From: Flammeovirgaceae bacterium | Lineage (GTDB): Bacteria > Bacteroidota > Bacteroidia > Cytophagales > Cyclobacteriaceae | Length of the DNA: 12,840 nt | Direction of reading: 5' to 3' | Assembly (NCBI GenBank): GCA_022616575.1 | Contig: JAKEEN010000096.1 | Span: forward strand, 1 to 12,840 | In this document: positions 1 to 4,974 of the stretch, piece by piece | How the letters are laid out: the number at the start of each line of letters is the position of its first letter | How positions within the stretch are numbered: the first letter of the stretch is position 1 | Program-made: the position numbers and the translations under genes | The notes under the pieces: generated by a model | Seen by the model: only the letters and a program-made list of their open reading frames with translations | Database searches by the model: none | Told to the model about the DNA's origin: nothing

Positions 1-1
1 A

Positions 2-82
2 ACGGGAGTGGCCGGCTTCCTTGGTTCGCACCTTCTGGCCAAACTCATCGCTGCGGGACATGAGGTCGTAGGCGTAGTCCGG
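2..82 (+). other. Fragment of an NAD-dependent epimerase/dehydratase (N-terminal Rossmann motif)
   Basis: Read on the plus strand from base 2, the first 27 codons begin TGVAGFLGSHLLAKL and continue to AAGHEVVGVV, ending at a TGA at 83-85. This is the first beta strand, glycine-rich loop (GxxGFxGSH), helix and second strand of an extended short-chain dehydrogenase/epimerase, normally found within about 10-15 residues of the protein start. GC is about 62% here against roughly 42% just to the right. The fragment ends where the receptor sequence on the other strand starts, so it is not a working gene. It is either the edge of a rearrangement or, more likely, a chimeric assembly end. The motif is clear, but the fragment is too short to name the enzyme. 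Confidence 0.6.
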
Positions 83-2137
83 TGAAAAATTATTTACCTG
101 GTAAGCCTGTGGATTTTCACTCGTATCCGGCAAACGCTGTTTGCCTAGCCATTGCACAGTATAGTCAAATTTCCATTGATTCTTTGTTTCATAGGCAAGA
201 TTGATAAACGCGCGGGTTTTTGAAATCATCGGACGTAAAAGTAACCCTTCTGAATAATCAGTTTTTACATTGAGGTAGCGATAGGCCAACCGAACATCCA
301 ATCTTCTGATCAATTCATAATCAACTTGTAATTGAATGCTTTGCGAATATGATTTTCCATTCAATCCGGAAAAACTGGCTTCACGGACCGATTTATCAAG
401 ATCAAGTACCACCTGATTTTCAAAATCGGTGAAATAATAATCAACCGTTATGCTTCCCGGTCGGTAATCAATGGTAAAATTTTGGGAGAGATTGGCACCA
501 TAATTCCACGCTTGATCCGGTTTAAAGCCGTACGCTTTGTCGGTTTGAAAATTCGAAAATACCAATTGTCGTGACGAAGCAAGTATTCCTGTATTCTCAG
601 TGAGCAGGTTCGCCACCCTCCACCCTTTGCCGGCAGAGAAACGAAGTGCGGTTGTTTTCGTAACGTCATACTTCACGTGAAGACGAGGCGTAAACATCGC
701 ACCAAACAGATTATGATAATCAATTCGTACACCAGCAACCACCGAGAAATTTTTCAGGTTATCATAATCATATTCAATGAAAGCGCCCTGAACAATTTCG
801 GTTCTGTTAAAATCAAGTGTATTCACCTGGGTTCCGTTTCGAATGAGCCTGATGGTATCCAGTAATTGCTCATCAAAATCATCATACAGGAAACTCAACC
901 CTGTTTTGAACTTATGTTGCGTGTTGCCAATGATAGACTGATAAATCAGGTTCGCATACATCGATTGTTCATCAGCCCGGTGCTGTGTAAATCCATAATA
1001 ACTATTATGTTCATGTTGAATTGCTGAAAGCTGAAGACCTGCACTTTTATAGGGTTTCTCTTTGTACTGATACCCAATCTTACTCCAAACTTCATAACGA
1101 TTTGTATTGATCTCCAGCCCGTAACGGTTTGTTGTAAACTTATCTGATTCAGAATTGAAATCAGTTTGTCCGCCTTGTTTTGTATCATTCAACACCTTCA
1201 CACCGATCTGGCCAAGCCATCCCGTACCGCTGTTATAAACCCATCGATTAATAAAGTTCAACTGCCTTCCGGTTGGAAAATCCAGAAACGAATCATTGTT
1301 CTCATCCATTTCAAATGGCCGCGTACTCGCATGGGTAAGAAATGTGGTAGCCCATTTTTTGCCAGCCTGCGTGGTATAGTTGAAATTAACCTCACTCCTT
1401 CCTGATTGATTCACATATCCGTTCAGGTATACCTTTTCACTTTCCTGGGGTTTTTTCATTTCTACGTTGATCTGCCCTGCAATACTTTCATATCCGTTCA
1501 CAATAGACCCGACTCCCTTCGTTACCTGGATGGAATTGATCCATGTTCCCGGAATAAATTGAATCCCCTGACTTGAAGCCAGGCCACGCACTCCGGGCAT
1601 ATTCTCTATGGAAATCAATGTGTTGGGACCAGAAAGTCCCAGCATTTGAATCTGTCTTGTTCCTGTAATGGCATCCGTGAAAGCCACATCGATGGACGGA
1701 TTTGTTTCAAAACTTTCTGAGAGATTGCAACACGCTGCTTTGAACAATTCTTTTTCCGTCATCACCACGGTATTGATGTTTTTGAGTTGATCAAACGTGC
1801 TTGATGTTTTTCTCCCCGTTACGGTTACTTCATCAAGTATTTGATTGGACCGAAGCAACACTTTAATACTGGTTTGATCGGTGATGGTCAATGTATCCGC
1901 CTTGTATCCAGTAAAACTGATTACCAACCGGTTCGACTCGGAAATTTTATCGATTAAGAAAACACCATTCGTACCAGTGGTTGTGCCTTTATCGGTTCCC
2001 AACCAATATACATTGGCGCCCGGCAATGCCTTATCAAGGCCCTGCTCATCTTTTTCAATAACAAGGCCCATTAGTTTTTGTGCATGAGAAATTCCTCCGC
2101 AAACAATGAGGAGAATAAAAAGAAAATATTTTTTCAT
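2..2137 (-). CDS. TonB-dependent outer-membrane receptor, metal-associated type, 3' end replaced
   Basis: This is a ligand-gated outer-membrane barrel powered by TonB-ExbBD. It starts at the ATG at 2137 with a signal peptide (residues 1-20, ending SHAQ). A carboxypeptidase-regulatory-like beta-sandwich follows at about 22-97 (LPGANVYWLGTDKGTTTG), then a DEVTVTGRK linker that may act as the TonB box. The plug is at about 115-230 and includes FKAACCNLSESFETNPSIDV, with adjacent Cys136-Cys137. Barrel strands follow, for example DKAYGFKPDQAWNYG and RLPDTSENPQAYQ. I read the frame through without a break. No stop codon occurs in the window. After the residues SPDYA (about 74-85) the frame runs antisense to an epimerase motif, so the last roughly 60-70 residues of a normal receptor are missing or replaced. 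It lies 6 bases after the HMA gene, in the same direction, which suggests a metal or metal-complex as substrate. The substrate itself is inferred. Confidence 0.9.
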   Translation of the reverse strand, partial: MKKYFLFILLIVCGGISHAQKLMGLVIEKDEQGLDKALPGANVYWLGTDKGTTTGTNGVFLIDKISESNRLVISFTGYKADTLTITDQTSIKVLLRSNQILDEVTVTGRKTSSTFDQLKNINTVVMTEKELFKAACCNLSESFETNPSIDVAFTDAITGTRQIQMLGLSGPNTLISIENMPGVRGLASSQGIQFIPGTWINSIQVTKGVGSIVNGYESIAGQINVEMKKPQESEKVYLNGYVNQSGRSEVNFNYTTQAGKKWATTFLTHASTRPFEMDENNDSFLDFPTGRQLNFINRWVYNSGTGWLGQIGVKVLNDTKQGGQTDFNSESDKFTTNRYGLEINTNRYEVWSKIGYQYKEKPYKSAGLQLSAIQHEHNSYYGFTQHRADEQSMYANLIYQSIIGNTQHKFKTGLSFLYDDFDEQLLDTIRLIRNGTQVNTLDFNRTEIVQGAFIEYDYDNLKNFSVVAGVRIDYHNLFGAMFTPRLHVKYDVTKTTALRFSAGKGWRVANLLTENTGILASSRQLVFSNFQTDKAYGFKPDQAWNYGANLSQNFTIDYRPGSITVDYYFTDFENQVVLDLDKSVREASFSGLNGKSYSQSIQLQVDYELIRRLDVRLAYRYLNVKTDYSEGLLLRPMISKTRAFINLAYETKNQWKFDYTVQWLGKQRLPDTSENPQAYQVNNFSPDYAYDLMSRSDEFGQKVRTKEAGHSR

Positions 2138-2143
2138 TGATAA

Positions 2144-2533
2144 TTACTGATGATTATCATGCTTCTTACCCTCACCATCATCATGAATACCAGAGTGATC
2201 ATGATCCCGATACAAACAGCAGAAGGGAAGTTTAGCGTAAACCTCATCCTTAGCCTTTACTTTATCCGTGTCGTGACCCACAGAAGCAACCAGTTCATGG
2301 ATTTGCTGTTCTGATATTTTCTTTTTGTTATAGACTACTTCAAGGTCTTTAGTCTTCGTGTTCCATTTGGCAAGTTTAATTCCACTGTGGTCAAGGACTT
2401 TTTCAATGCGTGATTTGCACATGCCGCAGTTGCCAAACACTTTAATGTGTGCTGTAGTTACTTTTGACTGGGCAAAGGATGGGACTGAAAGCAGGAATGA
2501 TATAAATAGGACTAATGAAAAATTCGTTTTCAT
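2144..2533 (-). CDS. Secreted heavy-metal-associated (HMA) domain protein with His-rich tail
   Basis: This 129-residue protein has a signal peptide (about 1-22, ending SFAQ). An HMA ferredoxin-like fold follows at about 26-92, with the metal site GNCGMC (Cys36, Cys39), as in copper chaperones and the N-termini of P-type ATPases. The C-terminal tail (about 99-129) carries a second adjacent pair, Cys105-Cys106, and five histidines (111, 113, 117, 125, 128) among acidic residues, which would give another soft-metal or Cu/Zn site. HMA proteins are usually cytoplasmic or membrane-tethered, so export points to metal handling in the periplasm. It sits between the HYC_CC_PP gene and the receptor gene, with only 6 bases to the receptor start. 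The domain call is firm. The metal (copper most likely, mercury or zinc possible) and a chaperone role are inferred. Confidence 0.88.
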   Translation of the reverse strand: MKTNFSLVLFISFLLSVPSFAQSKVTTAHIKVFGNCGMCKSRIEKVLDHSGIKLAKWNTKTKDLEVVYNKKKISEQQIHELVASVGHDTDKVKAKDEVYAKLPFCCLYRDHDHSGIHDDGEGKKHDNHQ

Positions 2534-2611
2534 GGTTTAATTTTTTAATAAGTAAATTGATAGATAATTAACAGAACATTCCTCCGCAAGGAAGGCAATT
2601 CAGGTGAGAAA

Positions 2612-3007
2612 TCAGGCCTCGTAAAAAATAAGGCTGCAATGTAAATCGTAGAATGGCCTATGAGTTAACGGAGGCTTTTCTGCATAGGATGCCTTAAACT
2701 CTAACGGTTGTTGATTGAATTGACTGATTGTTTCCGGAAAGGTAAACTCATGGATAAGGAAAAAATCAGGTATTGAGATAGTTGTCGAAAGGCTAACCTG
2801 CTGGTCATCTGTAATCTTGATTAACTCAATGTCATCATGGCAACATGAAAAGTCGCTTTCAGGTTGAGGGGGGCAGCAAAATTTAGATTGAAAAGTAAAA
2901 AGAGTGGAAAATCTCTCCCTGCCCATACAGTAGTGGGTGGTTTTAGCCACGCCTACTGTCAGGAGCAGGTAAACACATGTGAACGCTATGGCAAAGAGCT
3001 TTCTCAC
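2612..3007 (-). CDS. HYC_CC_PP family secreted Cys-rich protein (GTG start)
   Basis: This 131-residue protein has an N-terminal hydrophobic signal or anchor segment (about 4-20). Then come the features that name this Bacteroidota family: HYC at residues 25-27, a Cys pair followed by two prolines at 44-47, a second Cys pair at 55-56, and KPP at 111-113. Seven cysteines and several histidines after the signal region suit metal binding outside the cytoplasm. The only start upstream of the signal segment is the GTG at 3007, because an in-frame TAG lies five codons further up. No clear Shine-Dalgarno sequence precedes it. It is the first gene of the leftward trio with the HMA protein (78 bases downstream) and the receptor, and it is divergent from pcm. 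Its biochemical function is unknown to me. Confidence 0.8.
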   Translation of the reverse strand: MRKLFAIAFTCVYLLLTVGVAKTTHYCMGRERFSTLFTFQSKFCCPPQPESDFSCCHDDIELIKITDDQQVSLSTTISIPDFFLIHEFTFPETISQFNQQPLEFKASYAEKPPLTHRPFYDLHCSLIFYEA

Positions 3008-3111
3008 TGTGTGGAGAGAACCCTAAAGTTGGGGCTAAGGTTTCAATTTTCATAAAGAATTGGGGAAACTTTTTTTACAAGCAAAAAATGCCTTTTTTGC
3101 GCCAAAATCAC

Positions 3112-3759
3112 ATGTTTGAGGATAATTATAGGCAGCGCGGACTACGTCAAAAACTGGTAAAAATACTCCGCCAAAAAGGCATAACTGACGAGAAAGTTTT
3201 GGCAGTTATGGGGAAAGTACCCAGGCATGTTTTTTTTGATGATGCCCTCTTAAATCATGCTTATGAAGACAAAGCTTTCCCTATCGGGGAAGGCCAAACC
3301 ATCTCCCAGCCTTACACGGTAGCATTTCAAACTGAGAAGCTATCGGTTAGGCCAAAGGACAAGGTTTTGGAGATTGGAACAGGCTCTGGGTACCAGGCAT
3401 GTATACTTATGGAGCTTGGGGCCACACTCTATACTATAGAGTACAACAGGGTGCTTTTTGAAAAGACCCGGGACTTCCTACCCCTGATGGGCTATAAACC
3501 ATTCTTTATTTATGGCGATGGATCAAAAGGCCTACCTGCCAAAGCACCTTTTGACAGAATAATTGTAACCGCGGCCGCACCGATCGTGCCCGAAGCACTT
3601 ACCAATCAATTAGCTGAAGGTGGAATATTGATAATACCCGTGGGTAATTTGGAACGTCAGCGAATGATTCGCATAACGAAAGTGAAAGGTGAACTCATTA
3701 AGGAGGACTTCGATTATTTCAGTTTTGTACCCCTGAAAGGTGAAAAGGGTTGGGGATAA
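3112..3759 (+). CDS. pcm: Protein-L-isoaspartate(D-aspartate) O-methyltransferase
   Basis: This enzyme transfers a methyl group from S-adenosylmethionine to isoaspartyl residues in aged proteins, which starts their repair to aspartate. Numbered from the ATG at 3112 (215 residues), it shows GQTISQPYTVA at 61-71, the SAM-binding loop VLEIGTGSGYQA at 85-96, and IVTAAAPIVPEAL at 151-163. It ends with the typical SFVPLKGEKGW. An upstream in-frame ATG at 3088 would add eight residues. I prefer 3112 because the family usually begins with a short M-x-E/D-D-x-Y-R sequence right before the first helix (MFEDNYRQRG here). The length is normal for the bacterial enzyme. It is divergent from the HYC_CC_PP gene, with about 100 bases between them, and is followed by a long inverted repeat. 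Confidence 0.93.
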   Translation: MFEDNYRQRGLRQKLVKILRQKGITDEKVLAVMGKVPRHVFFDDALLNHAYEDKAFPIGEGQTISQPYTVAFQTEKLSVRPKDKVLEIGTGSGYQACILMELGATLYTIEYNRVLFEKTRDFLPLMGYKPFFIYGDGSKGLPAKAPFDRIIVTAAAPIVPEALTNQLAEGGILIIPVGNLERQRMIRITKVKGELIKEDFDYFSFVPLKGEKGWG

Positions 3760-3760
3760 T

Positions 3761-3844
3761 AAAGTTGAAAGTTGTAAAGCTAAAAGTTCTTATGTGTCCG
3801 GATTTTATCAACTTTGAACTTTAAACTGTAGAACTTTCAACTTT
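3761..3844. repeat. Long imperfect inverted repeat between pcm and the thioesterase gene
   Basis: The left arm AAAGTTGAAAGTT (3761-3773) is the exact reverse complement of AACTTTCAACTTT (3832-3844). The next 17 bases inward still match at about two thirds of positions, so the whole region folds into one long AT-rich hairpin. Each arm is itself made of repeats of the word AAGTT/AACTT. It follows the pcm stop immediately and lies 11 bases before the thioesterase ATG. The right arm and its flank also contain a promoter-like arrangement, TTTG (3813-3816), 21 bases, then CAACTTTG (3838-3845), one base off the Bacteroidota -7 consensus. It may end pcm transcripts, start the next one, or be a mobile or slippage-born repeat. 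Confidence 0.75.
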
Positions 3845-3855
3845 GAATTTTAAGA

Positions 3856-4380
3856 ATGGCCAAGAAGCTAAAACATCCGAAAGATTCTTTCATCAGCATG
3901 ACCGAGCTTGTGCTGCCGAACGATACCAACACCCTCAACAACCTGATGGGTGGAAGGCTTATGCATTGGATGGATATTGTCTCTGCCATCGCTGCACAAA
4001 AACACTCAAATAGAATTGTTGTTACAGCCTCTGTTGACAACATTTCATTTCGGCATCCAATACAATTAGGCAATGTAGTAACACTCAATGCAAAAGTCAC
4101 CCGCTCTTTTAATTCATCCATGGAAGTGCGCATCGATGTGGAAGCGGAAGATATTCCTGCCGGGCAAAAATTTCAAAGCAACAGTGCGTACTTTACGTTC
4201 GTGGCTGTTGATCAATCCGGCAGACCCATTGATGTTCCGGAATGTATTCCGGAAACTGAAGAGGAAAAAGCCCTTTACGATGGTGCCCTTCGCAGAAGAC
4301 AACTTCGGTTAATTCTGGCCGGAAGAATGAAACCCACGGAAGCAAACGAGTTGAAATCAATTTTTGATATCAAGGAATAG
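3856..4380 (+). CDS. Acyl-CoA thioesterase, hot-dog fold (YciA/BACH-like)
   Basis: This 174-residue enzyme hydrolyses acyl-CoA to free acid and CoA. The single hot-dog domain begins with the family signature VLPNDTNTLNNLMGGRLMHWMD (about 19-40), where Asp40 is the likely catalytic acid on the long helix that continues VSAIAAQKHS. Residues VVTASVDNISFRHPIQLGNVV (about 54-75) form the next strands and turn. The C-terminus EEEKALYDGALRRRQLRLILAGRMKP is a typical charged helix of the multimeric acyl-CoA thioesterases. The length is normal for single-domain members. The stop at 4378-4380 is followed one base later by the next ATG, so the two genes are very probably co-transcribed. The chain-length preference cannot be read from the sequence. 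Confidence 0.9.
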   Translation: MAKKLKHPKDSFISMTELVLPNDTNTLNNLMGGRLMHWMDIVSAIAAQKHSNRIVVTASVDNISFRHPIQLGNVVTLNAKVTRSFNSSMEVRIDVEAEDIPAGQKFQSNSAYFTFVAVDQSGRPIDVPECIPETEEEKALYDGALRRRQLRLILAGRMKPTEANELKSIFDIKE

Positions 4381-4381
4381 T

Positions 4382-4774
4382 ATGCCAAATCTTGCACAAC
4401 GATTATTCAACAAGGATGAAGAAATTTACTCAATTGCACCTCCACTATATATTTTAATCGATAGACCGTGGACTGACCTAAGCGAAGAGGAAACTGCTCA
4501 ACTCAAAAAGATACTCGACTACATAAAGAACAATCTTGGCCTAAGGAGTATCTCAATCAATAGCGTTCAGATTATGCAAGTGTCAGACCAACCCTTGTCA
4601 ACCATAAAAGTGGAAGCGCCCATACTGGCTTTTGGGAATTGTCTAAGAGAGATCGAAACCTACACACCGGTTGAGAATGGGCAGTCATTCGTCATTCAGT
4701 CAGAAAGCCTCCATAAACTCACCAACGAGACCAAGAATAAATTGGCAGCCGCCCTTAAGAGCATTATCAGTTAA
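4382..4774 (+). CDS. Small uncharacterised protein, possibly DNA polymerase III psi-like
   Basis: This protein has 130 residues from the ATG at 4382, one base after the thioesterase stop. An earlier in-frame ATG at 4364 lies inside the thioesterase gene and is less likely. It has no signal peptide or membrane segment. Its visible layout is an N-terminal NLAQRLFNKDEEIYSI, a strand LYILIDRPW (22-30), a helix (33-51), a strand RSISINSVQIM, then ILAFGNCL (81-88). The C-terminal stretch IQSESLHKLTNETKNKLAAALKSI suggests a short motif before a helix. This order resembles the psi subunit (HolD), which ends in a similar S-P-x-L-x-x-L-x-x-(x)N-x-x-x-K/R-x-x-L-W element, but the resemblance is weak and is my inference. 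Treat the protein as hypothetical. The reading frame is well supported by codon use and tight spacing. Confidence 0.75.
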   Translation: MPNLAQRLFNKDEEIYSIAPPLYILIDRPWTDLSEEETAQLKKILDYIKNNLGLRSISINSVQIMQVSDQPLSTIKVEAPILAFGNCLREIETYTPVENGQSFVIQSESLHKLTNETKNKLAAALKSIIS

Positions 4775-4839
4775 TCGTTAATCGAGAGCATGGGTGAGCC
4801 ATGCCCTTGCACAACCCCACACACCCGATTAACAATTAA
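4771..4839. repeat. Inverted repeat with nested hairpin after the small gene
   Basis: The left arm TTAATCGTTAATCG (4771-4784) pairs with CGATTAACAATTAA (4826-4839) at 13 of 14 positions. The left arm starts in the stop region of the upstream gene. Inside lies a second hairpin, GCATGG (4788-4793), a 5-base loop and CCATGC (4799-4804). Each outer arm is a near-tandem copy of the word TTAATCG, so the design matches that of the repeat at 3761-3844, although the words differ. No T-run follows, so it is not a standard intrinsic terminator. It may stabilise the 3' end of the thioesterase transcript. Confidence 0.7.
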
Positions 4840-4873
4840 CGATCAACGAATAACGGCCCCGTGAAGGTCCGGC

Positions 4874-4903
4874 TTGAAAATCCTGATCCTTATTCTATAT
4901 TTG
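4874..4903 (+). promoter_or_regulatory. Bacteroidota-type promoter of hppA
   Basis: TTG (4874-4876) is followed after exactly 19 bases by TATATTTG (4896-4903). This is a full match to the -33/-7 promoter of Bacteroidota (TTG-N19-TAnnTTTG) read by the primary sigma factor. Transcription should begin near 4908-4910, leaving a leader of about 65 bases before the hppA ATG. Confidence 0.75.
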
Positions 4904-4922
4904 CGGTGCTTTTTTAAAGCCC

Positions 4923-4949
4923 TCCTTAGACCCTGTCTGGGGATTTTTT
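4923..4949 (+). terminator. Terminator-like hairpin in the hppA leader, possible attenuator
   Basis: In RNA form the bases 4923-4931 pair with 4935-4943 to give a nine-pair stem (two of the pairs are G-U) around a three-base loop (4932-4934). Six T residues follow at once (4944-4949). This is the form of an intrinsic terminator, yet it lies about 15 bases after the predicted transcription start and 25 bases before the hppA start codon. A small stem GCTTT/AAAGC (4908-4920) precedes it. It could be an attenuator controlling hppA, or it could stop read-through from upstream. No ligand-binding domain is visible, and I cannot assign a known riboswitch class. Confidence 0.45.
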
Positions 4950-4974
4950 GAACATTAAAACCGAAACTTAATTT

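Noticed and set aside
448..1405. Several short open frames on both strands inside the receptor gene
   Set aside because: They lie in other frames than the receptor, which reads unbroken through the same bases with clear barrel sequence. Their products resemble nothing.
2578..2598. Small hairpin TTCCT/AGGAA on the minus strand between the HYC_CC_PP and HMA genes
   Set aside because: Five pairs without a T-run are too weak to call a terminator or regulatory stem.
3088..3111. Upstream ATG for pcm adding eight residues
   Set aside because: The added MPFLRQNH is not typical of the family, and the next ATG gives the usual start. It cannot be fully excluded.
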